Positions 9,368 through 18,566 of a DNA stretch of 64,000 nucleotides are shown in pieces. Each line of letters opens with the position of its first letter. The first letter of the stretch is position 1. Both the position numbers and the translations under genes were made by a program. This DNA comes from Frigoribacterium sp. Leaf415 (GTDB lineage: Bacteria > Actinomycetota > Actinomycetes > Actinomycetales > Microbacteriaceae): positions 62,179-126,178 of the forward strand of contig NZ_LMQR01000002.1 in the NCBI RefSeq assembly GCF_001424645.1. Direction: 5' to 3'. The notes under the pieces are model-generated. The model searched no databases. It was given only the letters and a program-made list of their open reading frames with translations, and was not told the origin of the DNA.

Positions 9368-10396
9368 ATGAGATGCGAACTGCGATTCGCGGCGACGCAC
9401 GGCGACGGCGCCCCCGAGACGGTCGCCCTGCGTTCCGGCGTCGCCGACGGCTCGCTCGTTCGCATCCACCGTGGCGTCTACGCGGCGGCATCGGACTGGG
9501 GGCAGCTGGACTCCCGGGGGCGGCACGTCCTCCTGACGCGAGCTCTGGCAGCCGGCCCCGCGCGGAACTGCGCGATCTCCCACGTCTCTGCCGTCGCCGC
9601 GCTCGACCTTCCCCGCGTCCATGACGAGTTCGACGACACCGTCACCGTCACGGACCGACGCCGCACCTCGACCAAGGCGTCCTCCCACCTCCTTCGACGC
9701 CCGGGGGACGTGCCGGCCGACGAACTCGTGCGTCTCGGCGAGTTGTCGGTCACCGGGCTGAGGCGGACGGCGGTCGACGTCGCCCGGACGGCCTCCTTCG
9801 CCGAGGCCGTCCTGTGCTCGGACGCGGTCCTTCGCCGACTGGTCCTGCCGAACGGACATCGGACCGGGCCCGTGGTGGCCGCCGCCCTCCGAAGCGAACG
9901 CGAGGCCTTGCTCGGCAGGCTCGGTCCCACCACACACCCGGGAAATCGCGCAGCACGCCGTGCCTTCCAATTCGCCTCACCGTTCGCCGAGAACGGCGGC
10001 GAATCGCTCCTCCGCGTGGCCCTGTTCGAACTCGGCCTCTCGAACGTCGAGCTGCAACGGGAGTTCCGCCTCGCGGACGGGCGGATCGCACGGTGCGACG
10101 TCTTCCTTGCCGCCCACGGTGTGGCCGTCGAGTTCAACGGCCTCGTGAAGTTGACCGATCCACGCATGCTCGCCGGCCGGACGCCCGCCGAGGTGATCCG
10201 CGACCGGACACGACGTGATCGGGCCCTGTGCGAACTGCCCGAGGTGCGCGCCGTCGTGAACTGCGAGTACCTCGATCTCGTGGCGCCCGCGCGACTCGCC
10301 GGCCTGCTCGGTGACGCCCACGTGCGACTCGACCCCCGCCGTGTCACGGCCGCCGCCCGCGAAGCCGCTCGTCGCTTCCGCGGTGACGCCTCATGA
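9368..10396 (+). CDS. AbiEi-like N-terminal domain plus nuclease-fold C-terminal domain protein
   Basis: The protein is 342 aa from the ATG at 9368; GTG 9350 is an alternative start. The N-terminal third, with GVADGSLVRIHRGVYA, matches the winged-helix domain of AbiEi-type antitoxins. The C-terminal part has ENGGESLLRVALFELGL, then RCDVFLAAHGVAVEFNG, resembling the E...D...ExD pattern of DUF559/Vsr-like restriction folds. Such two-domain proteins are common in actinobacteria and usually stand alone without an AbiEii toxin, as here. Related palindromes flank the gene on both sides, the second touching its stop. Function is inferred only as DNA-binding. Confidence 0.65.
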   Translation: MRCELRFAATHGDGAPETVALRSGVADGSLVRIHRGVYAAASDWGQLDSRGRHVLLTRALAAGPARNCAISHVSAVAALDLPRVHDEFDDTVTVTDRRRTSTKASSHLLRRPGDVPADELVRLGELSVTGLRRTAVDVARTASFAEAVLCSDAVLRRLVLPNGHRTGPVVAAALRSEREALLGRLGPTTHPGNRAARRAFQFASPFAENGGESLLRVALFELGLSNVELQREFRLADGRIARCDVFLAAHGVAVEFNGLVKLTDPRMLAGRTPAEVIRDRTRRDRALCELPEVRAVVNCEYLDLVAPARLAGLLGDAHVRLDPRRVTAAAREAARRFRGDAS

Positions 10397-10452
10397 ACCC
10401 GGTTTCGAACGATGCACCCAGAAGCTTCTGGGTGCATCGTTCGAAACCGGGT
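10397..10452. repeat. 56-bp perfect palindrome, copy B of a two-copy family
   Basis: The arms are fully complementary around AAGCTT at 10422-10427. The outer arm starts AACCCGGTTTCGAACGATGC. It begins one base after the stop at 10394-10396 and separates two convergent genes. It differs from the 9187 copy at the ATCGAT/AACGAT position on both arms, so the change is compensated. Confidence 0.92.
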
Positions 10453-10546
10453 GCGACATGGGGCGGGGGCGGCAGAGCGGGCAGGTGGGAGGGGAGGCGC
10501 GGGGCGCGGGGCGCGGAACGGGACCCGGACGGGCGCGGCGGGGCGG

Positions 10547-12526
10547 CTAGCTGACGTGCACGTCGGGGCGGCGGCTGCGCGAGGGCTCGGCCCGGCGCAG
10601 CACCTCGCGGGTCACCGGGGCGACCTCGCCCACCCCGGTCAGGAAGAACCGCCCCATGTTCGACAGCGGATTGCCCTCGGTCCACTCGAAGTAGATGTCG
10701 GGCACGACGCCGGTCTCGTCGCGGATCGCCAGCAGCACGCTGGCCACGGCGTTCGGCACCGCACCGCTCGTCGTGCGCAGCACCCGGTAGCCGTGCAGGG
10801 CGTGCCCGGTGACGACGAGGTCCTCCTCGAAGTTCGACGAGTCGCCCTTGTGGACCTCGAGGAAGATGACCGGCGAGCGCTGCGGGATGCCGCTGTACTT
10901 GCGCTCGGCCGACAGCTTCTTCTTGTAGATCTCGGCGACCTCGCGCCCCGGCTCGTGGGCGATGACGCGGATCGTGCCGTACTCGTCGGCGTCCTCACGC
11001 ACGTACGAGAGGGCGGTGTCGTCGAGGGTGACCGACGTCGCCCGCAGTTGGAACGAGCGCTGCACCCGCGAGACGAGCGACACCGCGATGATCCCGATGA
11101 TGAAGATCGCGGCGATGCGCACGCCGTCGGGGCGCTCGACGACGTTGGTGACGGTCGTGTAGACGAACACGAGGGCGACGATTCCGAAGCCGATCGTCCG
11201 CTTGCGCTGGCGCGCCCGTCGCGCCGACAGCGTCACGGCCACGGAGGCGCTGGTGATCAACACGAGCACTCCCGTCGCGTAGGCCCCGCCCTGGGCGTCC
11301 ACGTCCGCCTCGAACACGATGGTGATGACGAACGCGATCACCGTGAAGACGAGCACGAGGGGACGGACGGCCCGCGCCCACTGCGGCGCCATGCCGTAGC
11401 GCGGCAGGTAGCGCGGCACGAGGTTGAGCAGCCCGGCCATGGCCGACGCTCCGGCGAACCACAGGATGCAGATGGTGCTGACGTCGTAGAGCGTGCCGAA
11501 GCCGTCGCCGAGGTACTGGTGCGCCAGGAACGCCAGGGCGCGACCGTTGGCCGACCCGCCGGCCTGGAACTCGGCCTGAGGGATCAGGAGGGTCGTGACG
11601 AAGCTCGACAGGATGAGGAACGAGCTCATGATGATCGCGGCCGTGGCGAGCAGGCGCCGGGCCCCGCGGATGCGCCCCACCGGCTTGGCCGGGGTGTCGG
11701 TCGGGTCGCCGGTGATCTGCGGCATGACCGCCACCCCGGTCTCGAAGCCCGACAGGCCGAGGGCCAGCTTCGGGAAGACGATCAGGGCGATGCCGACCAT
11801 GACGAAGGGGTTGCCGTGCTGCACCGTCAGGGCGTCCCACCAGTTGCCGATGACGACCGGGTTCTCGCCGATGTGGAAGAGCGAGACGGCGATGACGACG
11901 AGGTTGAGGGTCAGGAAGATCGCGACGAGCACGACCGCGATGCCGATCGCCTCGCGGAACCCACGCAGGAAGACGGCGGCGAGCAAGGCGACGAGTACGA
12001 GCGTCAGCGGCACCTCGGCCCCGTGGAACCAGGACGGCGCGAAGGGGTTCTCGACCGCGTGTGCCGTGGCGTCGGCCGCCGACAGGGTGATGGTGATCAT
12101 GAAGTCGGTGGCGGCGAAGCCGAGCAACACGAGGACGAAGAGCTTGCCGCCCCACCAGGGCAGCAGGCGCTCGAGCATCGCGATCGACCCCTCGCCGCGG
12201 GGGCTCTCGCGGGCGACCCGGCGGTAGACCGGCAGGGCGCCGAAGAGGGTCAGCAGCACGAGCACGATGGTCGCGAGCGGCGAGAGCAGACCGGCCGCGA
12301 CGGCCGCGATGGCCGGCTGGTACCCGAGGGTCGAGAAGTAGTCGACGCCGGTCAGGCACATCACGCGCCACCACGAGTGGGTCTTCTCCGGGGTCTCGGC
12401 GTGCGGGCCCTGGTGGGTGCCCGCGGTCTCGGTGAGGCCGTGCAGCAGCCAGCTGCGCATCCGTCGCTTGGTCGCGTGCGGGGTCGGCGGTTCGACCCTG
12501 GCGGGTGACTCGGGCTGCGCGGACAC
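10547..12526 (-). CDS. APC-superfamily permease with large cytoplasmic tail, possible K+ transporter
   Basis: This 659-aa protein has about twelve hydrophobic segments between residues 55 and 470, then a roughly 170-residue hydrophilic C-terminal domain. The first membrane segment carries [18 protein letters not shown], in the place of the substrate motif of amino-acid/polyamine/K+ permeases. Amino-acid transport is possible, but the gene lies directly downstream of kdpDE on the same strand, so K+ uptake of the KimA kind is a reasonable hypothesis. Start GTG 12526 is preceded by an AGAGGA ribosome site. The 131-bp gap to kdpE could hold its own promoter. Confidence 0.75.
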   Translation of the reverse strand: MSAQPESPARVEPPTPHATKRRMRSWLLHGLTETAGTHQGPHAETPEKTHSWWRVMCLTGVDYFSTLGYQPAIAAVAAGLLSPLATIVLVLLTLFGALPVYRRVARESPRGEGSIAMLERLLPWWGGKLFVLVLLGFAATDFMITITLSAADATAHAVENPFAPSWFHGAEVPLTLVLVALLAAVFLRGFREAIGIAVVLVAIFLTLNLVVIAVSLFHIGENPVVIGNWWDALTVQHGNPFVMVGIALIVFPKLALGLSGFETGVAVMPQITGDPTDTPAKPVGRIRGARRLLATAAIIMSSFLILSSFVTTLLIPQAEFQAGGSANGRALAFLAHQYLGDGFGTLYDVSTICILWFAGASAMAGLLNLVPRYLPRYGMAPQWARAVRPLVLVFTVIAFVITIVFEADVDAQGGAYATGVLVLITSASVAVTLSARRARQRKRTIGFGIVALVFVYTTVTNVVERPDGVRIAAIFIIGIIAVSLVSRVQRSFQLRATSVTLDDTALSYVREDADEYGTIRVIAHEPGREVAEIYKKKLSAERKYSGIPQRSPVIFLEVHKGDSSNFEEDLVVTGHALHGYRVLRTTSGAVPNAVASVLLAIRDETGVVPDIYFEWTEGNPLSNMGRFFLTGVGEVAPVTREVLRRAEPSRSRRPDVHVS

Positions 12527-12657
12527 GGGTTCCTCTCGGACGTGCGGGGCGCACCGGCCGGGAGGCAGGCACGCGCTCTGCCACGTTAGGCCTCCCGCGC
12601 CTCCCGGTGGTGTCGTCCGGTGTTAGGAAACCGTGAGGATCCCGGCGGCGACCGCGG

Positions 12658-13434
12658 TCACGACCCCTGGACGGCCTGCGCGTCGGCATCGGCGCCGGCG
12701 TCGGGCACGAAGCGGTAGCCCATGCCGAGCACCGTGACGAGGTGCCGGGGGGCGGCCGGCACGGGCTCGAGCTTCTTGCGGAGTTGGGCGAAGTAGAGCC
12801 TCAGGTAGCCGGTGTCCTTCGCGTGGAAGGGGCCCCAGACCTCGGTCAGGATGGTCTCGCGCGTGATCAGCTTGTCGGGGCTGTGCAGCAGCAGCTCGAG
12901 GATCTTCCACTCGGTCGGCGTCAGTCGCACCGACTCGCCGCCGGTGCCCCCGCCCCCGGCCGCCCCCGCAGCGCCGGCCGCGGCCGCCCGACGCACCACG
13001 GTCTTGGCCGCGAGGTCGACCTGCACGTCGCCGAACGCCACGACGGGCTGCTCGTCGTCGGTGCCGGACGGCAGTCGGCGGGTCTGCGCCCGGATGCGGG
13101 CGAGCAGTTCGTCCATCGAGAAGGGCTTCGTGACGTAGTCGTCGGCGCCGGCGTCCAGCGCCTCGACCTTGTCGGCGGCGTCGGTCCGGCCCGACACGAC
13201 GAGGATCGGGACGGTCGACCAGCCGCGCAGGCCGGCGATCACCTCGACCCCGTCGAGGTGCGGCATGCCGAGGTCGAGCATGACGAGGTCGGGGTGCTGG
13301 GTCGCCGCCAGGTCGAGTGCCTCGCGCCCGTCGCCGGCCGTGACGACGTCGTAGCCGCGCGCGCCGAGGGTCACCTTGAGCGCCCGCAGGATCTGCGGGT
13401 CGTCGTCGGCGATCAAGATCTTCACGGCACTCAC
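12658..13434 (-). CDS. kdpE: KdpE-type response regulator (OmpR family)
   Basis: This 258-aa regulator has a receiver domain with acidic cluster ADDD (10-13), phospho-acceptor Asp in VMLDLGMP and Lys in TKPFS, then an OmpR-type winged helix ending in HLVTVLGMGYRFVPD. A Gly/Ala-rich insert of about 20 residues (AAAAGAAGAAGGGGTGG) sits between the domains and is unusual. The GTG start at 13434 overlaps the kdpD stop by 4 bp, so the two are translationally coupled. KdpE normally activates high-affinity K+ uptake; no kdpFABC genes are present, and the next gene is an APC permease. Confidence 0.9.
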   Translation of the reverse strand: MSAVKILIADDDPQILRALKVTLGARGYDVVTAGDGREALDLAATQHPDLVMLDLGMPHLDGVEVIAGLRGWSTVPILVVSGRTDAADKVEALDAGADDYVTKPFSMDELLARIRAQTRRLPSGTDDEQPVVAFGDVQVDLAAKTVVRRAAAAGAAGAAGGGGTGGESVRLTPTEWKILELLLHSPDKLITRETILTEVWGPFHAKDTGYLRLYFAQLRKKLEPVPAAPRHLVTVLGMGYRFVPDAGADADAQAVQGS

Positions 13435-16025
13435 GTGGCCGACCGTACCCGATCGTCCCCGGTCGCCCCGGTCGGCCCGGCGTGCCCCGCCACCTGAGGC
13501 CCGGCCTCCTGAGGCTCGGCCACCTGAGGCCCGGCCACCGGCAGCCCGACCACCATGGTCAGCCCGCCGCCCGGGGTGTCGTCGAGCGCGAGCGTGCCGC
13601 CCATCGCCTCGACGAATCCCTTGCTCAGCGCGAGGCCGAGCCCGAGCCCCGTGCCGTTGTCGGTGTCGCCCAGCCGCTGGAACGCGACCATGATCTCGTC
13701 CCGCCGTTCGACCGGGACGCCGGGGCCGCGGTCCACCACCCGCAGCTCGACCCGGTCGCCGAAGGCGCTCGTCGAGATGCGGACGCCCGCGTCCGGCGGC
13801 GAGTGGCGCAGGGCGTTGTCGAGCAGGTTGACGACCACGCGCTGCAGCAGCACGGCGTCGGCCCGCACCGGCGGCACCGTCGCCCGCAGCGCCAACTCGA
13901 CGTCGGCCGGCCCCAGGCCCAGCTCGTCGAGCGCGCCGAGCACGACCTCGTCGAGGTCGACGTCCGCGGGCGTCACGGCGAGCGCCCCCGCCTGCACGCG
14001 GCTGACGTCGAGCAGGTCGGTGACGAGGGTCGAGAGCGAGTCGAGGCTCTCGTGGGCGGTGGAGAGCAGCTCGTCGCGGTCGGCGTCGCTCCAGGCGACG
14101 TCGGTCTGCCGCAGTCCGCTGACGGCGGCCGTGGCGGCGGCCAGGGGGCGGCGCAGGTCGTGGCCGACGGCGGCGAGCAGGGCGCTGCGCATGCGGTCGA
14201 CCTCGGCCAACGGGGCGACCTGGCCGGCGGCCCGGCTCAGCTCGGAGTGCTCGAGGGCCGCCTCGACCTGCGCGGCGACGACGTCCAGGAGGCGCCGGTC
14301 GGCTGCCTGGAGCGCCGGTCCGGTCAGCTCGAGGGTCGCGTCGGCGCCCGCGGCGATCGACGTGGTGGTCTCGGCCGGGGACCCGGGTGCGGGACGTCCG
14401 TCGTCGGCGAGCCGCGCCTCCCCGATCTGGACCCCGCCCTGGACGACGCGCACCCGGGTCATGCCCAGGGCCTCGCGGGTGCGCCCGATCAGGGCCTGCA
14501 GGGCGTCCTGGCCGCGCAGCACGCTGCCCGCGACCGTGGCGAGCAACTCGGTCTCGGCGAGTGCCCGGGCGGCGGCGCGACTGCGGCGGGCGGCCTGGTC
14601 GACCACGTAGCTGACGATGGCGGCGTTCAGCACGTACAGCACGAGTGCTGCCAGGTGCAGCGGTTCGGCGATGGTCAGCTGGTAGATCGGCGCGATGAAG
14701 AAGAGGTCGAGCGTCACCCCCGAGAGCAGCGCCGCGAGCAGGGCCGGCCAGATGCCTCCCGTGACGGCGACCACCACGACCAGCAGCTGGAAGACCAGCA
14801 CCGTGCCCGCGATGCCGTCCTCGGAGCGGTGCCCGGCCAGCAGCCCGGTGAGCAGCGGCCCCGCCACCAGGGCGAGCACGAAGCCTGCGATCACGCGACG
14901 CCGCGACAGGGCCCCGCCGAGTCGCGGCAGCACCCGCTCGCGACCGGCCGAGGCGTGGGTGACGATGTGCACGTCGATGCGACCGGACTCGCGGATCACG
15001 GTCGAGCCGATGCCGGGCCCGGTCAACGCCGCAGCCAGGCGCCCCCGCCGGCTGACGCCGATCACCAGCTGCGAGGCGTTCACGCCACGGGCGAAGTCGA
15101 CGAGCGCGCGGGGCACGTCCGAGCCGACGACCTGGTGGTACGTGCCGCCGAGTTTCTCGACCAGGGCCCGCTGCGCCGCCAGGGCTCCGGGCGCTCCCTG
15201 CCGCAGGCCGTCCTGGGCACTGACGTGCACGGCGACGAGCTCCCCTCCGGACGACCGGGCGGCGATGCGGGCGCCCCGGCGGATCAACGTCTCGCCCTCG
15301 GGTCCGCCGGTCAGGGCGACGACGACGCGCTCCCGGGCCTCCCACGTGCTGTCGATGCCGTGCTCGTCCCGGTAGGCCTTGAGCGCGCTGTCGACCTCGT
15401 CGGCTAGCCAGAGCAGCGCCAGCTCGCGGAGCGCCGTGAGGTTGCCGAGGCGGAAGTAGTTCGAGAGCGCCGCGTCGACCCGGTCGGCCGGGTAGACGAC
15501 GCCCTCGGCCAGCCGGTCGCGCAGGGCCTGTGGGGCGAGGTCGACGAGTTCGACCTGGTCCGCGGCCCTGAGCACGGCGTCGGGCACGGTCTCGCGCTGG
15601 GTCGCCCCGGTGATGCGTTCGACCACGTCGGTGAGCGAGTCGACGTGCTGCACGTTGACGGTCGAGACGACGTCGATGCCGGCGACGAGGAGGGCCTCGA
15701 CGTCCTGCCAGCGCTTCTCGTGGGTGGAGCCGGGGGCGTTCGTGTGGGCGAGCTCGTCGACGAGCGCGAGCTGCGGGGCCCGCGCGAGCACCGCCTCCAG
15801 GTCGAGTTCGTCCAACGCGACGCCGCGGTGCACGACCGCCCGGCGGGGCACGACCTCGAGGTCGCCGACCAGTGCCGCGGTCGCCCGACGCCCGTGCGTC
15901 TCGACGACGGCCACGACGACGTCGACCCCCTCCGCCCGCAGCCGTGCGCCCTCTTCGAGCATCGTGTACGTCTTGCCCACGCCGGGTGCCGCCCCCAGCA
16001 GCACCCGCAACCGCCCTCGCTTCAT
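13431..16025 (-). CDS. kdpD: KdpD-type sensor histidine kinase
   Basis: The protein is 864 aa, close to the 890-900 of classic KdpD. The N-terminal KdpD domain has the Walker A motif GAAPGVGKT (11-19) and Walker B ALVDELAHTN. A Usp-like domain follows (VSRRGRLAAAL near 310), then four membrane segments of the DUF4118 type (about 385-480), a GAF-like region, the HisKA box VGHDLRRPL and a HATPase with GTGLGLGLALSKGFVEAMGG. KdpD senses K+ limitation and turgor and phosphorylates KdpE. A repeated Pro/Gln/Glu-rich tail (PQVAEPQEAGPQVA) precedes the stop. Confidence 0.92.
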   Translation of the reverse strand: MKRGRLRVLLGAAPGVGKTYTMLEEGARLRAEGVDVVVAVVETHGRRATAALVGDLEVVPRRAVVHRGVALDELDLEAVLARAPQLALVDELAHTNAPGSTHEKRWQDVEALLVAGIDVVSTVNVQHVDSLTDVVERITGATQRETVPDAVLRAADQVELVDLAPQALRDRLAEGVVYPADRVDAALSNYFRLGNLTALRELALLWLADEVDSALKAYRDEHGIDSTWEARERVVVALTGGPEGETLIRRGARIAARSSGGELVAVHVSAQDGLRQGAPGALAAQRALVEKLGGTYHQVVGSDVPRALVDFARGVNASQLVIGVSRRGRLAAALTGPGIGSTVIRESGRIDVHIVTHASAGRERVLPRLGGALSRRRVIAGFVLALVAGPLLTGLLAGHRSEDGIAGTVLVFQLLVVVVAVTGGIWPALLAALLSGVTLDLFFIAPIYQLTIAEPLHLAALVLYVLNAAIVSYVVDQAARRSRAAARALAETELLATVAGSVLRGQDALQALIGRTREALGMTRVRVVQGGVQIGEARLADDGRPAPGSPAETTTSIAAGADATLELTGPALQAADRRLLDVVAAQVEAALEHSELSRAAGQVAPLAEVDRMRSALLAAVGHDLRRPLAAATAAVSGLRQTDVAWSDADRDELLSTAHESLDSLSTLVTDLLDVSRVQAGALAVTPADVDLDEVVLGALDELGLGPADVELALRATVPPVRADAVLLQRVVVNLLDNALRHSPPDAGVRISTSAFGDRVELRVVDRGPGVPVERRDEIMVAFQRLGDTDNGTGLGLGLALSKGFVEAMGGTLALDDTPGGGLTMVVGLPVAGPQVAEPQEAGPQVAGHAGPTGATGDDRVRSAT

Positions 16026-16327
16026 GGGCCCAGCCTGTCACTCCCGCGGACCCGAGCGTGCCGGACGGGGAGCACTCGCCGGGCACACGGGAACGCCCCG
16101 TGACCACGGGGGCCACGAGGCGTGTGTCTCGAGAGGACCGGGCCCCCTCCGTGGTTCAGCTGGAGGGTCGCACCCGACGCGACCCTGCGCGATCTCACAG
16201 GGGGTTGTGTGCCTGGTGTCTCTCGAGGCCGTCCGACCCGAATCGGACTCTTGCAGGATACGCGATCTCGAGGCCCCGTTGCCCAATGGGCATGGAAATT
16301 CCCAGGAAGTTTCGGCACCATGGTCCG

Positions 16328-16993
16328 ATGCAGCAGACCCCAGCGCGTGGCGACCTGACCCGGTTCGCGACGGAAGCGGTCGGCGGGCGCGACGAGAAGC
16401 GTCGGGCGACGAGCCGCGGGCTCGCCGACGCGGCCTTCCGATTGGCGACCGAGAAGGGCTTCGACGGGTTCGTCGTCGAGGACGTCACCGCCTTGGCCGG
16501 TTACTCAAGGCGGACCTTCGCCAACCACTATTCGTGCAAGGAAGACGCCGTGGCCTCGGTGCTGCTCAACAAGGCGGGTGCCGCGGTCGACGCCTCGGAC
16601 CTGTCCATGCTGGCCTCCTTCGAGGGCACCGACATCGATCTGCTCGAACTCCTGCTGCTGTCGGCCGTCGACACCCAGCTCGTCGACTACATGATCAGCC
16701 TCCGCCACCTTCTGCGGACCCACGAGCCCCTGCTGCCCTACGTGCTCGCCGTCGGTGTACCCATGACCGAGCGCATCGGCGACGTCATCGCCCTGGCCGT
16801 CGGCCCCTCGCGAGACACCCTGACCACGTCCCTGCTGATCCACTCGACCTGGGGTGCCGTCATCGCCGTGCTGCGCGGCGTCTACGATCCGTGGGCCGAC
16901 GCGACGACCGACGACGAACGCGTCGACGCCCTGCGCGCCTACTGGGTGACGACCTTCGACCGCTTCCGCACCGGCTTCGGCCCCCTCGCCTGA
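16328..16993 (+). CDS. TetR-family transcriptional regulator
   Basis: This 221-aa protein has an N-terminal TetR helix-turn-helix: TSRGLADAAFRLATEKGFDGFVVEDVTALAGYSRRTFANHY spread over about residues 28-68, with the GYSRRTFANHY recognition helix intact. The C-terminal ligand domain is helical and not diagnostic. It is followed 3 bp later by an APH-fold kinase gene on the same strand, which may be co-transcribed. The 302-bp region 16026-16327 holds no gene; it has a direct repeat TCTCGAGGCC at 16221 and 16266 that could be an operator. Confidence 0.85.
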   Translation: MQQTPARGDLTRFATEAVGGRDEKRRATSRGLADAAFRLATEKGFDGFVVEDVTALAGYSRRTFANHYSCKEDAVASVLLNKAGAAVDASDLSMLASFEGTDIDLLELLLLSAVDTQLVDYMISLRHLLRTHEPLLPYVLAVGVPMTERIGDVIALAVGPSRDTLTTSLLIHSTWGAVIAVLRGVYDPWADATTDDERVDALRAYWVTTFDRFRTGFGPLA

Positions 16994-16996
16994 GTC

Positions 16997-17743
16997 GTGG
17001 ACGACGCGATGCCGGCCGGCGAGGTCCTGGCCGGCGGGAACATGAACGCGGTCGTCCGACAGGGCGACACCATCCTCCGGGTGGCCGGGCCCTGGACCCC
17101 CACCGTCCACCGCCACCTGAGGTACCTGTCCCGCGCGGGCGTGGACGGCATCCCCCGGCCACTGGGCATCGAGGGCGGACGCGAACGACTCAGCTTCGTC
17201 GACGCCGACGTGCCCGTGTATCCGCTGCCCGACCACGTCTTCACCGACGAGGCCCTGGTCGAGGGAGCCCGACTGCTGCGCCGCCTCCACGACGCCAGCA
17301 TCGGTTTCGGCCTCGACGGCGCCGTCTGGCAGGCCCCGGCGAAGGTGCCGTCCGAGGTGATCTGCCACAACGACTTCTCGCCGCACAACCTCGCCTACGA
17401 CGCCGCCGGCCACGTCGTCGGCGCGATCGACTTCGACTTCGCCTCGCCCGGACCGCGCCTGTGGGACCTCGCCTACTACGCGACCCGTGCGGTCCCCCTC
17501 ACGGACCGCACGCCGCCCAACGCCCCCGGCATGGCCGACGCCGAGCGGCGGGTGCGGCTGCTCCTCGACGCCTACGGCAGCGAGGCGACCTGGGCCGACG
17601 TGCTGCGAGTCGCGATCGTCCGGTTGCACGACCTCGCCGAGATGAGCCGCGACAAGGCGGTCGAGCTGGGCAACCCCCAGCTCGCCGACGACGCGGACGG
17701 GTACGAGCGCGAGGCCGTGTACCTGGCGACCCTGCGCGACTGA
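16997..17743 (+). CDS. APH-fold phosphotransferase (aminoglycoside/choline kinase-like)
   Basis: This 248-aa protein shows the APH/ChoK pattern: an N-terminal lobe with AGGNMNAVVRQGDTILRV, a Brenner box VICHNDFSPHNLAYD (about 121-135) with the catalytic Asp, and the metal-binding block GAIDFDFASPGPRLWDLAYYA (about 142). Substrate cannot be told; many such proteins act on small metabolites rather than antibiotics. It starts at GTG 16997, three bases after the TetR stop, suggesting a two-gene operon. The gap to the convergent glycosyltransferase holds an inverted pair of the GGAGGCGCGG word. Confidence 0.82.
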   Translation: MDDAMPAGEVLAGGNMNAVVRQGDTILRVAGPWTPTVHRHLRYLSRAGVDGIPRPLGIEGGRERLSFVDADVPVYPLPDHVFTDEALVEGARLLRRLHDASIGFGLDGAVWQAPAKVPSEVICHNDFSPHNLAYDAAGHVVGAIDFDFASPGPRLWDLAYYATRAVPLTDRTPPNAPGMADAERRVRLLLDAYGSEATWADVLRVAIVRLHDLAEMSRDKAVELGNPQLADDADGYEREAVYLATLRD

Positions 17744-17749
17744 CCCGCG

Positions 17750-17811
17750 CGCGCCTCCTGCGGTCGTCCGTGACGGCGTCGACCGCACCGCCCCGGGACG
17801 AGGAGGCGCGG
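17750..17811. repeat. Inverted pair of the GGAGGCGCGG word with inner hairpin
   Basis: CGCGCCTCC near 17750 faces GGAGGCGCGG at 17802-17811. Between them GCGGTC and GACCGC form a second stem. It fills the gap between convergent genes ending at 17743 and 17823. Confidence 0.7.
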
Positions 17812-17822
17812 TGCCGGTCCCG

Positions 17823-18566
17823 TCAGGCGAGCAGGTCCACGGCGAGGTACCCCGCGTAGCCGCCCGACGTGCGTCCGTCGCGACGCCCCGAGGTCAGCAC
17901 CTCGCCGACGTCCGACGCGACGAGGGTCGCGCCGGCGTCGCGCAGCCGGTCGACGAGGACGTTGTCCTCGTGCAGGTCGATCGGGGCGAACCCGCCGACG
18001 GCCCGGTACGACGAGGCCCGTACGCCGAGGTTGGCGCCGTGCACGTGGCCGTTCGGCCGCCCGGGCGTGTGCCGGGCGGTCCAGGCCGCGATCTGGCGCG
18101 GCGAGAGGTCGGCGAAGTCCGGGCGGACGGTGCCGATCACGACGTCGGCACCCGACGCCGCGCGGTCGAGCTGGTCGTCGATCCAGCCCGGCGGCACGAC
18201 CGAGTCGGCGTCGGTGCAGGCGAGCCACACCGCGTCGAGCGGCAGGGTGCCCGAGGGGACGCCGAGCTCGTCCAGGGCGACGTCGACTCCGACGGCCCGG
18301 GCGACGCCGACCCCACGGGCCTCGATCTCGACGACGGTCACGCGAGGGTGCGCACGGGAGGCCGCGACCGTGCCGTCGGTGCAGGCGTCGGCCACGAGGA
18401 CGACGACGACCCGCACCTCCGGACGGGTCCGGGCCGTGTGCCGTCGGGCGACGTCGATGCCGTCGAGGGCGCGCGAGACGAGTTCCTCCTCGTCGTGCGC
18501 GGGGACGACCACCGCGACGGCCCGCACGGGACGCGTCGGGGCCGGGCGCACGTGGGCGTCGCTCAT
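17823..18566 (-). CDS. Family 2 glycosyltransferase
   Basis: This 247-aa soluble GT-A enzyme has the nucleotide-binding start VAVVVPAHDEEE (17-28), VADACTDGT, the DxD-type block CTDADSVVPPGW and an acceptor-side ED in DLHEDNVLVDRL. It lacks membrane helices. Its start overlaps the stop of the PIG-L/methyltransferase gene by 4 bp, making it the last gene of a three-gene operon with an acyl-CoA dehydrogenase. The product of this trio is unknown; a glycosylated, deacetylated and methylated small molecule is one reading. Confidence 0.85.
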   Translation of the reverse strand: MSDAHVRPAPTRPVRAVAVVVPAHDEEELVSRALDGIDVARRHTARTRPEVRVVVVLVADACTDGTVAASRAHPRVTVVEIEARGVGVARAVGVDVALDELGVPSGTLPLDAVWLACTDADSVVPPGWIDDQLDRAASGADVVIGTVRPDFADLSPRQIAAWTARHTPGRPNGHVHGANLGVRASSYRAVGGFAPIDLHEDNVLVDRLRDAGATLVASDVGEVLTSGRRDGRTSGGYAGYLAVDLLA

